Shown here: piece after piece, positions 15,868 through 23,620 of the stretch | Layout: every line of letters begins with the position of its first letter | How positions within the stretch are numbered: the stretch's first letter is position 1 | Assembly (NCBI GenBank): GCA_900318555.1 | Contig: ONKX01000001.1 | Location: 1-64,000, forward strand | From: an uncultured Prevotellaceae bacterium | GTDB lineage: Bacteria; Bacteroidota; Bacteroidia; Bacteroidales; Bacteroidaceae | DNA: 64,000 nt | Reading direction: 5' to 3' | The notes under the pieces: model-generated | Databases searched by the model: none | What the model was told of the DNA's origin: nothing | Seen by the model: the letters and a program-made list of their open reading frames with translations, nothing else | Position numbers and translations under genes: made by a program

Positions 15868-16699
15868 TGTTGCGCATCTTTAATTGGGTTATTGAATCCA
15901 TGAGGATAATGGCGCCTTCCTCCATTTGTGAGGTCAGGTGCTCAATCTTCGAGAGAATATAGTTATAGAAGAACTGCAGCACGACAGCCACAATGATACC
16001 GAAGATGGTGGTAATCAGCGCCACCTTCATACCTGCAGCAACAATGGTCGGGCTGATGTCACCAGCCGTCTGAATGCGGTCGAAGGCCATCACCATACCA
16101 ATCACCGTTCCCAAGAATCCCAGCGAGGGGGCAACGGCAATGAACAGGCGAATCCACGTACAGCCCTTCTCCATCTTCGAGATCTGAACGGTACCAAAGT
16201 TCGTCAACTGGCGATCAATCTGCTCTAGGGGTTCCTTGACGTGCAGCAGTCCCTGATAACAGATGGAAGCCACAGGGCCACGTGTGTTGCGACAGAGGTC
16301 CTTCGCCCCTTCCGTGTCGTTCTGCTGCAACTTAGCATCCACATCACGCATCAGTTTCCTGGTATCCACCTCCGACAGCGTCAGATAGATGATGCGCTCA
16401 ATGCAGAAAGCCAGTCCCAGTATCAACGCAAGAGCCACCAGCGACATAAAAGCTGCCGAGCCCTCAATAAACTTCCGTTTCAACTGTTTGTGGAGTCCGC
16501 CACCTTCTTCTGCCGCCTCTGCATCAGGTTCGCCCAATTCAGCATCCAAAGCAGCCATCACGGAGTCTGCCGCAAAGGCAGAAGAGTCTTCCGGAGCCCA
16601 CATCTCTGTCGTATCCTTCGGTTCCTCGTCCTGTGCTTGCACGCGCTGAACACAAGCCAGCAAACCAATTATTGCCAATAGTGCAATCAGTTTCTTCAT
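15860..16699 (-). CDS. exbB: MotA/TolQ/ExbB proton-channel family protein
   Basis: 279 residues. An N-terminal signal-like helix (1-22) and an acidic linker rich in Ala/Glu/Asp (about 23-70) precede the ExbB core. That has three membrane helices (about 78-100, 185-205 and 220-245) and the conserved stretch APSLGFLGTVIGMVMAFD. It forms the proton-conducting pentamer that, with ExbD, energises TonB and so SusC-type receptors such as the one at the end of this window. A promoter lies at 16743-16774. It is the first gene of the four-gene operon. Confidence 0.93.
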   Translation of the reverse strand: MKKLIALLAIIGLLACVQRVQAQDEEPKDTTEMWAPEDSSAFAADSVMAALDAELGEPDAEAAEEGGGLHKQLKRKFIEGSAAFMSLVALALILGLAFCIERIIYLTLSEVDTRKLMRDVDAKLQQNDTEGAKDLCRNTRGPVASICYQGLLHVKEPLEQIDRQLTNFGTVQISKMEKGCTWIRLFIAVAPSLGFLGTVIGMVMAFDRIQTAGDISPTIVAAGMKVALITTIFGIIVAVVLQFFYNYILSKIEHLTSQMEEGAIILMDSITQLKMRNNG

Positions 16700-16742
16700 T
16701 TTTTTATTTCTCTATTTTCAATTCTCTATGATTTACGGGCGG

Positions 16743-16774
16743 CAAAATTAAGCATATTTTTTGAGATACGCAAA
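16743..16774 (-). promoter_or_regulatory. Promoter of the ExbB operon
   Basis: Minus-strand TAATTTTG (16743-16750), a 20-nt spacer and TTTG (16771-16774), about 43 nt upstream of the exbB start. Confidence 0.78.
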
Positions 16775-16802
16775 TAAGCGCTCTTAAATCTTATTAAAGT
16801 AT

Positions 16803-19800
16803 TCAAACCATCTGTTGCAACAACTCTACGGCAGACGCTACTGTGGGGATATTTGCAATGACCATCGAGCGCTTGCCATTCACCTCGCGGAAGTTGCAGC
16901 GACGGGGATTCTGGGCCACAAACGACAGGATGCGGTCGAAAGCCTCACTCCGATAGAAAGGGCTATCGGCATTCGACACGAAGAACAGCGTCATTCGTCC
17001 TTGTTTCAGCACAACCTTCTCGCAACCCAAAGATTTACCCATTCTGCGCAGGGGAACGACACGCATCAGTTCTGCCCCGACTTCCGGTGTAGGACCAAAG
17101 CGGTCAACCAGCCGTTTGCCATAGGCTGCCAACTGTTCGTCGGTCTGCAGGCCATCCAATTCGCGATAGAGCAGCATTCGCTCTGAGTCGCTGGGCACGT
17201 ATTGGTCAGGGAAGTACATCTCCAGGTCGCTCTCGAGGGTACAGTCAGCCACAAAATCACCGCTGTCAGAGATACGTCGTTCAACGTTCAATGTTCCACG
17301 TTCAACGTCTTCGTTTCTGAGCTCCACCACAGCCTGGTTCAGAATCTTCACATAAGTCTCGTAGCCCAGGTCAGCAATGAAACCACTCTGTTCAGCACCC
17401 AGCAGGTTGCCAGCACCTCGGATGTCCAAGTCCTGCATGGCAATATGAATGCCGGAACCTAAGTCGCTGAACTGTTCCAATGCTTCCAGTCGTCGGCGGC
17501 TCTCCACAGGCAAGGCTGCCAAAGGAGGTGCCAACAGATAGCAGAACGCCTTCCTGTTGCCTCGTCCCACACGACCTCGCATCTGGTGGAGGTCTGAGAG
17601 TCCAAAGTGGTGGGCTCCGTTGATGATGATGGTATTGGCATTGGGAATGTCTATACCGTTCTCCACAATGGTCGTCGAGAGCAGCACGTCGTAATCGTAG
17701 TTCTGGAAGTCGAAGATAATCTTTTCCAGTTCCTCGGGTTTCATCTGTCCGTGACCAACGGCAATGCGGGCATCAGGCACATACTTCTGAATCATTTCCT
17801 TGATACGCTTCAGGTCGTTGATGCGTGGATTGACGAAATACACCTGTCCGTTGCGCGACATCTCAAAATTGATGGCATCTGCAATAATCTCTGCGCCAAA
17901 AGTGTGTATCTCCGTCTGGATGGGATAGCGATTGGGCGGAGGTGTCTGGATGATGCTCAGGTCGCGGGCTCCAACCAGCGAGAATTGCAACGTTCTGGGG
18001 ATAGGTGTTGCACTCATGGTCAGCGTGTCGACGTTGGTTTTCATCTGGCGCAGCTTCTCCTTTGTCGAGACACCAAACTTTTGCTCTTCATCTATAATGA
18101 GAAGACCTAAATCCTTGAATTTCACACTCTTACCAATCAGTTTATGGGTACCTATCAGGATATCTATCTTGCCCTCGGCCAGGTCTTTCAGGATGGCTGT
18201 CGTCTGCTTGGCACTACGGGCTCGCGAGAGATATTCCACCCTGACGGGCAGGTCCTTCAATCGACCAGAGAACGTATGGAAATGCTGATAGGCCAACACC
18301 GTTGTCGGCACCAACACAGCTACCTGTTTCGAGTCGCAGGCTGCCTTGAAAGCTGCTCGTACTGCAACCTCCGTCTTGCCAAAACCCACGTCGCCACAGA
18401 CCAGTCGGTCCATGGGGCGGGCTTGTTCCATATCGGCCTTCACGTCGTTCGTAGCCTTCAACTGGTCGGGGGTGTCCTCATACAGGAATCCTGCCTCCAG
18501 TTCGTGCTGCAGGAAGGAGTCTGGCGAGAAGGCAAAACCCTTTTGTTTCCTGCGGGCGGCATAGAGTTGAATCAAGTCGCGGGCAATATCCTTCAGCTTC
18601 TGCTTGGTGCGCTCCTTCATGCGCTCCCACTGGCCTGTGCCTAGATGCGAAAGGCGTGGAGGGTCGCCACCATCCTGCGCCTTATACTTCGACACCTTAT
18701 ACAACGAATGAATGGACACATAGATGGTTCCACCACCGTCGTACTGTATCTTGATCATCTCCTGATAGCCGTCACCCTGAGGCATGCGCACCAGTCCGCC
18801 AAAGCGTCCAATACCATGATCGATATGAACCACATAGTCGCCTGGTTCAAACTGCTGTATTTCCTTCAGCGTCAGTGCCACCTTGCCGCCTCGGGCCTTG
18901 TCCGAACGGAGGTTATACTTATGGAAACGGTCGAAAATCTGGTGGTCAGTAAACACGCAGAGCCTGCGGTCGGAGTCCACAAAACCAGCATGGAGGGTCT
19001 TTTGGATGGGCTCAAAACTGATGTGGTTGGAGGTTCCCCCTCCAACATCAGCTCCCATCTCTGCGAAGATATCCTTCAGTCGCTCCAGCTGCTTGCCGCT
19101 GTCTGCCAGTATGTAGAGCTGATAGCCGTCAGCCAGATACTGCTCCAGCGACTGCTGCAACAGTTCGAAATTCTTGTGGAACTGAGGCTGGGGAGCAATC
19201 TGGAACGAGAGCGTGGCATCAGGGGTAAACGAGGGACGACTGCCCATCTCTACACGTCGGAAACGCTGAATATCACTACTGAACTGTGCACCGCTGACCA
19301 ACTGCATCTCGCGCTGCATCTCCATCCTGACTTCCTTCTCCTCCATCTCGGTAGCACTCTCAAGGCGCTCTGTCAGAGCCTGTTGCGAGAAACCCTCCTG
19401 ATAGGTCCGTTCCACCACGTCCTGCACATACTGGAAGTCCTTAGCCACCAGCAACACATCGTCTGGCAGGAACGACAGCAGCGGCATCTTCTCTTCCACA
19501 ACGCTTAACTCAGGGACTATCTCAACCTGTTCACGCATACTCTTCGACAACTGCGTGTCAACCTCAAACGTGCGGATGGAGTCAATGTCGTCACCAAAAA
19601 GGTCGATACGGAAAGGCAGTTCGCTGCTAAAGCTATAGATATCCAAGATGCTGCCGCGAAGGGCAAACTGACCGGGTTCATAGACGTAGTCAACCTCATG
19701 GAAACCCAGTTCGCGCAAAAAGTCCGTCACGTCATCAACGGATATGGCTTCACCCTTACGCAACACCAGCGTCTTGTCACTCAACTGTTTCTTCGACACC

Positions 19801-20246
19801 ACCAGCTCTGCCAGCGCCTCAGGATAACTGACGATGAATAATTGACAATTGACAATTGACAATTGAGAATTTTGGTTAGACAACCGAGCCAGCACTTCCG
19901 TCCTCAATATCTCGTTGGCTGCATCACGCTGACCGTACTTAATGGCCCGGCGATAGCTGGAAGGGAAAAACAGCACCCGCTCCTCCCCTAACATCTGCAC
20001 CAAGTCGTGGTAGAAATACCCCGCGTCATCACCATCCTGCATCACAAATAGTGTGGTCAAAGGTTCCCCCTTTGACACACCCTTCGACGCACCCTTCTCC
20101 ATTATCGCTGAAAACACCACCGGTGCTGACGAACACACCAGTCCCTCGAGGAAAACCGTCTTCACCGACTTCTTCTTCAAAGTGTCTCCCAAGGCCTTCA
20201 CCTGTGGCGACTGAGCATAAATTTTTAGCAGGTCCTGAATTTTCAT
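16803..20246 (-). CDS. mfd: Transcription-repair coupling factor
   Basis: 1147 residues, the usual Mfd size. It removes stalled RNA polymerase and recruits UvrA. Order: UvrB-homology module (about 20-330), the CarD-like RNA-polymerase-interaction domain (FEPGDYVVHIDHGIGRFGG, about 470), the RecG-like helicase (CGDVGFGKTEVAVRAAF Walker A near 625, DEEQKFG box, QMRGRVGRG motif VI) and the C-terminal TRCF domain. At least four spots in the gene carry repeat-like DNA translated in frame: 17278-17312, 19026-19046, 19836-19872 and 20056-20076. They fall in surface linkers, so function is probably kept. The upstream region is a copy of the 1.4 kb terminator-promoter module. Confidence 0.97.
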   Translation of the reverse strand: MKIQDLLKIYAQSPQVKALGDTLKKKSVKTVFLEGLVCSSAPVVFSAIMEKGASKGVSKGEPLTTLFVMQDGDDAGYFYHDLVQMLGEERVLFFPSSYRRAIKYGQRDAANEILRTEVLARLSNQNSQLSIVNCQLFIVSYPEALAELVVSKKQLSDKTLVLRKGEAISVDDVTDFLRELGFHEVDYVYEPGQFALRGSILDIYSFSSELPFRIDLFGDDIDSIRTFEVDTQLSKSMREQVEIVPELSVVEEKMPLLSFLPDDVLLVAKDFQYVQDVVERTYQEGFSQQALTERLESATEMEEKEVRMEMQREMQLVSGAQFSSDIQRFRRVEMGSRPSFTPDATLSFQIAPQPQFHKNFELLQQSLEQYLADGYQLYILADSGKQLERLKDIFAEMGADVGGGTSNHISFEPIQKTLHAGFVDSDRRLCVFTDHQIFDRFHKYNLRSDKARGGKVALTLKEIQQFEPGDYVVHIDHGIGRFGGLVRMPQGDGYQEMIKIQYDGGGTIYVSIHSLYKVSKYKAQDGGDPPRLSHLGTGQWERMKERTKQKLKDIARDLIQLYAARRKQKGFAFSPDSFLQHELEAGFLYEDTPDQLKATNDVKADMEQARPMDRLVCGDVGFGKTEVAVRAAFKAACDSKQVAVLVPTTVLAYQHFHTFSGRLKDLPVRVEYLSRARSAKQTTAILKDLAEGKIDILIGTHKLIGKSVKFKDLGLLIIDEEQKFGVSTKEKLRQMKTNVDTLTMSATPIPRTLQFSLVGARDLSIIQTPPPNRYPIQTEIHTFGAEIIADAINFEMSRNGQVYFVNPRINDLKRIKEMIQKYVPDARIAVGHGQMKPEELEKIIFDFQNYDYDVLLSTTIVENGIDIPNANTIIINGAHHFGLSDLHQMRGRVGRGNRKAFCYLLAPPLAALPVESRRRLEALEQFSDLGSGIHIAMQDLDIRGAGNLLGAEQSGFIADLGYETYVKILNQAVVELRNEDVERGTLNVERRISDSGDFVADCTLESDLEMYFPDQYVPSDSERMLLYRELDGLQTDEQLAAYGKRLVDRFGPTPEVGAELMRVVPLRRMGKSLGCEKVVLKQGRMTLFFVSNADSPFYRSEAFDRILSFVAQNPRRCNFREVNGKRSMVIANIPTVASAVELLQQMV
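17278..17312. repeat. In-frame GTTCAACGTTC repeat in mfd
   Basis: The plus strand reads CGTTCAACGTTCAATGTTCC and then CACGTTCAACG, a short tandem of GTTCAAC/GTTCCAC. In the protein it gives NEDVERGTLNVERRIS, a charged linker near the C-terminal domain. Confidence 0.7.
19026..19046. repeat. Mini-hairpin with GGTTCCCCC loop in mfd (copy 1)
   Basis: Arms GTTGGA and TCCAAC flank the loop GGTTCCCCC. A second hairpin with the same nine-base loop but a different stem (GTCAAA/TTTGAC) lies at 20056-20076 in the same gene. Here it encodes VGGGTSN. Confidence 0.7.
19836..19872. repeat. In-frame AATTGACAATTG repeat in mfd
   Basis: Three ATTGACA units (TAATTGACAATTGACAATTG) are read in frame as part of SQLSIVNCQLFIVS. 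The same repeat family occurs between genes at 15107-15140 and 33146-33184. Confidence 0.8.
20056..20076. repeat. Mini-hairpin with GGTTCCCCC loop in mfd (copy 2)
   Basis: Arms GTCAAA and TTTGAC flank the loop GGTTCCCCC, identical to the loop of the copy at 19026-19046. It encodes part of SKGEPLT in another reading frame of the loop, so the DNA form, not the peptide, is what is shared. Confidence 0.7.
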
Positions 20247-20250
20247 TCCG

Positions 20251-20285
20251 CGAAGGTACGAAAAAAATCCGAGCCCACCAAACGA
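20251..20285 (-). promoter_or_regulatory. mfd promoter region, copy of a terminator-promoter module
   Basis: On the minus strand TACCTTCG (20251-20258) is preceded by a T run and TTTGGTGGGCTCGG. The same order (TTTGGTGGGCTCG, T run, CGTACCTTCGC) occurs on the plus strand at 1431-1462. The first hairpin arm is missing here, so it probably does not terminate. Confidence 0.6.
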
Positions 20286-20375
20286 AAATTAGTTTTTCTT
20301 TGTTATTTCGAACGAGAGTACCTTCGTTTCATAATAACCCACCATTATTTCCAAATAAGGCAACGTTATTGTACG

Positions 20376-20438
20376 ATACTCCGAAAGTAATTTTGAATAC
20401 TCCGAAAGTATTTTCAATTTCTCCGAAAGTATTAACGC
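20376..20438. repeat. Three tandem 21-bp units around CTCCGAAAGTA
   Basis: Units at 20376-20396, 20397-20417 and 20418-20438. The first two contain ATACTCCGAAAGTA, and the middle one is a small palindrome (AATACT, loop CCGAA, AGTATT). The third reads TTTCTCCGAAAGTATTAA. A related triplet with the same 21-bp period is at 57518-57580. The 21-bp spacing puts the units on one face of the helix. Confidence 0.85.
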
Positions 20439-20442
20439 TGGG

Positions 20443-20670
20443 TTATTTGCTCACTCTCGGCGAAAGGTCACCGTACCAGCAATCCTGTTCTTGAGCCCAC
20501 TTTTTTAGCCTTGCCAGTTGGACAGACTTGCAAGTCGTTGTTCCCGCAAGAGCCTTAATCTCTTCAAGGACTCCGTGCGCGAAAGCGGATGAGCTTTCCA
20601 GTATTCCACTTTCGTTCTCATTTCGGCATTCACCTTCTTGTGATATTCGTTCAATATGACTTCCATTCAT
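20443..20670 (-). CDS. Small hypothetical protein
   Basis: 75 residues from the ATG at 20670, chosen because the promoter (20693-20723) lies inside any longer frame. The N-terminal half is charged and the C-terminal half has ALAGTTTCKSVQLARLKKWA and QDCWYGDLSP. I do not recognise the family; it may be the remnant of a larger gene. Its position just before the mfd upstream region and the 21-bp repeats is the only context. Confidence 0.45.
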   Translation of the reverse strand: MNGSHIERISQEGECRNENESGILESSSAFAHGVLEEIKALAGTTTCKSVQLARLKKWAQEQDCWYGDLSPRVSK

Positions 20671-20692
20671 CCTTATTTTAATATTTTCGTTG

Positions 20693-20723
20693 CAAAGATA
20701 CGAAAAAATGAGAGAAACACAAA
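20693..20723 (-). promoter_or_regulatory. Promoter of the small hypothetical gene
   Basis: Minus-strand TATCTTTG (20693-20700), a 19-nt spacer and TTTG (20720-20723). Confidence 0.7.
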
Positions 20724-20784
20724 AAAACTCGTTTTTCTTTGTATTCCCGAATGCCAGTAACACCTTCCCTGCTCTCAAGAACAA

Positions 20785-21287
20785 ACTTATTCATTATTCC
20801 CATAGTACTAAAGTCCATTCTTACAACAGCCTTAACAACAAGAAGTATTCCTCAATGCACTGAATTTTCACGAGAATTCAAGACTTAACCTAGGGTTAAC
20901 TACCAGAAAGGTGCCCTTAAACCTCTGAATTTTCGTGAAAATTCAGTGAATAAGCAACCATTATTGTGCCGTAAGTCCCTGTTATCAAGCGATTTTAGCC
21001 CCCGCTCCGTCGTCTCGTACCACTTGTAAACACAACGCTGCAAACGTGTCACCCTTGTGTCACCCTGTGTCACCCTTCAAAACGGTGAATCCCCTTTATT
21101 TACTAGTATTGTGTCAGCGTGTCACCCTTTAATCGATTTTTCTTAATATTATTTCTCTTTCAAGACAACGACACAGCAGAACCTGCCAATTCTATGAAGT
21201 GCGGGGATTTTTACATTCCAATGTAGACAAAAAGACCTCTTGTGTACGAGCAATAATTAAACATTCAAAATTGGATATGGAATAGGC
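20785..21287. other. Gene-free region with palindromes and GTGTCACCC repeats
   Basis: No convincing gene. It contains an interrupted palindrome at 20861-20881 (TGAATT/AATTCA), TTAACCTAGGGTTAA at 20885-20899, a near-perfect 22-nt palindrome at 20925-20946 (CTGAATTTTC arms), and direct repeats of GTGTCACCCT at 21046-21078, with another copy at 21119-21128. Similar GTGTCACCC repeats are, from memory, seen near VirE/primase-type accessory genes in Bacteroidetes; no such gene is present here. Confidence 0.6.
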
Positions 21288-21782
21288 TTACTTATAACAC
21301 TCACCTCCCATATTACAATATTGGTTATACTCTCCAGTGTATTTGTCAAGCGTAACTAGTACAATTCCACACTTTTGTTTTGCAGCTTTCTTTTTTAGCT
21401 TTTCCTCTGCGCTTTTATGAGCTGTTTCGCTCTTTACCCAAACAGAGCCACCAGATACCTTAAGGTATTTTACTTTGGTTAATCCTTCGACATCATTCTT
21501 GTCAGTTGTCAAAATTACCTTTTCCCAGTCTTTTTCACTTTCTATTGTAGGGATCTTCATCCCTTCTTCTCTACGCCCCGAAGCATACAGGATGTAATCT
21601 ATGACACTCTTTGATTTCTCACTTCTTACTTCCTCATTAGGATATGTAAATATTACACATTTTGAATTAGACTCAATTACTTTTACGTTTAATTCTGTTC
21701 CGTCTTTCAATACAATTTTGTCTTGTGCATAAGAGTGACAACAGCCCATCAACAGGGCAAGCAAAATAAATAAATTTTTCAT
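21288..21782 (-). CDS. Exported hypothetical protein
   Basis: 164 residues with a signal peptide ending near YAQ (residue 20). The N-terminal part (DKIVLKDGTELNVKVIESN) resembles the short beta-strand repeats of Bacteroidetes periplasmic proteins. The C-terminal part has a lysine-rich helix (SAEEKLKKKAAKQKCG) followed by IVLVTLDKYTGEYNQYC, with three cysteines near the end. I cannot name a family. The gene is AT-richer than the housekeeping genes around and stands alone in the accessory block. Confidence 0.6.
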   Translation of the reverse strand: MKNLFILLALLMGCCHSYAQDKIVLKDGTELNVKVIESNSKCVIFTYPNEEVRSEKSKSVIDYILYASGRREEGMKIPTIESEKDWEKVILTTDKNDVEGLTKVKYLKVSGGSVWVKSETAHKSAEEKLKKKAAKQKCGIVLVTLDKYTGEYNQYCNMGGECYK

Positions 21783-22131
21783 AATTGTTTTTGTTTTAAA
21801 GTTAATAATATTGTTGTTTGATTATATACAAAAAGAAAACGTGGACAAGTACTTCGTCTACGTTTACCCAGGCATCGCCAAACGCCCAATCATCTTAAAC
21901 GAGTAATGCCCACGCCTTTCAGCGTGAACTCCTACTTCAGTCCTTGATGATTTCAAATTTTGGCGAATTTGGGTAAACAAGAATCTAAAAGCGGATATTC
22001 TTTGACTTGAAGGTGCAAAGCGACCCGGAGGTCAATGACACCCTATATGTCAATATGTCCTTATGTCTTTTTTAAATTTCTCTCTCAGCCCATAGGCATC
22101 ATCGTATTTAGAGTTCAACATTTGTTTACAT
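21783..22131. other. Gene-free region with a 41-bp repeated element at its end
   Basis: No complete gene. Bases 22002-22024 repeat a stretch near the start of the window (31-52). Bases 22081-22121 form a 41-bp element that recurs at 23574-23614 with three mismatches. On the minus strand it starts with ATG 10 nt after the nucleotidyltransferase stop and reads MLNSKYDDAYGLREKF, ending after 23 codons. Confidence 0.7.
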
Positions 22132-22506
22132 CTATACTGCCACGCCAGTGCGCATGACCTCACGATAAATGGGCGTGTCCTCATCACTTTCCAAGAGTAT
22201 TGGCTCTATGTAGCAGCTGATATTGCGAGTGGCACGGCCGAGGGATACTGCCGTGTCCCACCATTTGCTTTTGTCGGCCTTGGGGACGATTACAGCAACG
22301 TCGATGTCGCTCCACTCGTTAGGGCAGTCCTTGGCGTATGAACCAAACATCATCACCTTCATCGCCGGGTCGAAACTCGGGGCGATGGCCTCTTTGTAGC
22401 GGCGTACCAATTCCAAGGCGAACTCTTTTGGCAGAATCCCCTGAATAGTATCGGGCGTAAAGGCCACAGGGTCTATAACTTTTCTTTCAGCTTTTCGAGT
22501 ATCCAT
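22132..22506 (-). CDS. Minimal nucleotidyltransferase (MNT) domain protein, HEPN partner
   Basis: 124 residues of the NT_Pol-beta-like family: GSYAKDCPNEWSDIDVAV holds the GSx(10)DxD catalytic motif (near residues 52-69). MNT proteins paired with HEPN proteins act as antitoxins, in known cases by adding AMP to the HEPN partner. It overlaps the HEPN gene by 34 nt and is translated after it. A 41-bp repeated element begins 10 nt past the stop. A regulatory or defence role is inferred from family and pairing. Confidence 0.85.
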   Translation of the reverse strand: MDTRKAERKVIDPVAFTPDTIQGILPKEFALELVRRYKEAIAPSFDPAMKVMMFGSYAKDCPNEWSDIDVAVIVPKADKSKWWDTAVSLGRATRNISCYIEPILLESDEDTPIYREVMRTGVAV

Positions 22507-22877
22507 GCGTGAAATTGTTTGGTTTGTTCTATTATTACAGCAGTGGTCTCACAATTGAGCGTGCGAGCAATGTCATCTTTATATTCCTGATAGCGAGCCT
22601 CAATGTTCATCTGCTTGATGCCCTCAAGGAAGTCCTTCTGCTCATCGCTCATCTTCGTATAAAGGCCACACCCTTTAGCTATTCGCCCATGGTCATGAAG
22701 ATAGGGCGGATCGTCCTCGCGACAGGCACACCAATAGGCCTTCAAAGTCTTCTCAATGACTTGATGGCACATAAAACCAACATATAGCCATCGGCGCGTC
22801 TGGTGCATGGCCTCGGCAGTGTCGAGGTCGTAGTCAGCTATATTGAGCCAGTATCGCACTTTTTCTTCTTGTGTCAT
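22473..22877 (-). CDS. HEPN-domain protein of a HEPN/MNT pair
   Basis: 134 residues from the ATG at 22877. A longer frame reaches 22922 but would begin upstream of the -7 box. HEPN features: YWLNIADYDLDTAEAM, then CHQVIEKTLKAYW in the second helix, and ARYQEYKDDIA near residue 100. The usual RNase motif R-x(4-6)-H is not evident, so nuclease activity is doubtful. Together with the overlapping MNT gene it forms the two-gene cassette known from many prokaryotes as a toxin-antitoxin or stress module. Promoter at 22900-22931. Confidence 0.82.
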   Translation of the reverse strand: MTQEEKVRYWLNIADYDLDTAEAMHQTRRWLYVGFMCHQVIEKTLKAYWCACREDDPPYLHDHGRIAKGCGLYTKMSDEQKDFLEGIKQMNIEARYQEYKDDIARTLNCETTAVIIEQTKQFHAWILEKLKEKL

Positions 22878-22899
22878 AAATATTTTGCTGTTTCTGCCG

Positions 22900-22931
22900 C
22901 AAAGATACGAATAAGTGAGCAAAAAAACAAA
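22900..22931 (-). promoter_or_regulatory. Promoter of the HEPN/MNT pair
   Basis: Minus-strand TATCTTTG (22900-22907), a 20-nt spacer containing GCTCACTTATTCG, and TTTG (22928-22931). The same spacer sequence occurs in the promoters at 45499-45530 and (with one change) at 49976-50103. Confidence 0.78.
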
Positions 22932-23620
22932 TTTTCATTTGATTTTTTTCGAACGAGAGTATTTTCACCAAGATGAAAGATAGGCATTAATTTCGAAAGT
23001 TCCAAACTTTCTTCTACTTTTTTACAAAAGTACGAGCGACTTTTGTAGAAAGAGCTTGAGAAAACGAAAGGTTCGTTGATACTTTTTGACGAATATTAAT
23101 TCAGCCCCAAGATATTGGGACGCTGATTGAGGCCTGGCGAGGGAGGCTGATGATGTTACAAGAAATTCTGGAGATGCCTCTAAATACACGTGTTGACGGA
23201 TATTTCATCTTTTTAGTTCCACAAAAGTCTTACCATAGGGTTGCTCCCAGTCTGCTCTGGGCTTGCTCTAAGGATGTTCCGAGTTGGAAACGACAATAAG
23301 AATGGGATGAGCGAAAAACCGAATATATTTAACGAAATTAACGATTTCGTCTAACGTTAGCAGGGAGGTTGAAGGGAAAGAGTGCCGTGCAAACAGGGAG
23401 AAAGTGCCTATGTAAAAGGGAGCGAATGCCGAGGTAAGCGGATTCGGGCGGCCGCCCGAATTAATGTGGGCGGCCGTGCTTATTATTACGGGCGGGAGGC
23501 CGCATTATTGCGACCGCCCGCCCGTAACCGAGTTTTATACCTTGAATTCATCCTATATATCCCGTGTTATATTTCTCTCAGCCCATAGGCATCAACGTTT
23601 TTAGGGTTCAACATTATAGA
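22932..23620. other. Long gene-free region with tandem repeat, GC-rich palindromes and 41-bp element
   Basis: No convincing gene; a 68-codon plus-strand frame at 23382-23588 looks like chance. Three tandem 22-bp units (23374-23395, 23396-23417, 23418-23439; GGGA....TGCC pattern) lead into a perfect 18-bp GC palindrome (23443-23460, TTCGGGCGG arms). A second inverted repeat has arms TTACGGGCGG at 23486-23495 and 23518-23527. The second copy of the 41-bp element is at 23574-23614. The palindromes may be a REP-like element or terminator-like structure. Confidence 0.7.

Noticed and set aside
20376..20438. CRISPR-like array
   Set aside because: The 21-bp units are directly adjacent with no spacers, only three copies are present, and no cas genes are near.
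23382..23588. 68-codon plus-strand frame in the repeat-rich region
   Set aside because: It is made of the 22-bp tandem units and the GC palindromes and has no promoter or recognisable domain.
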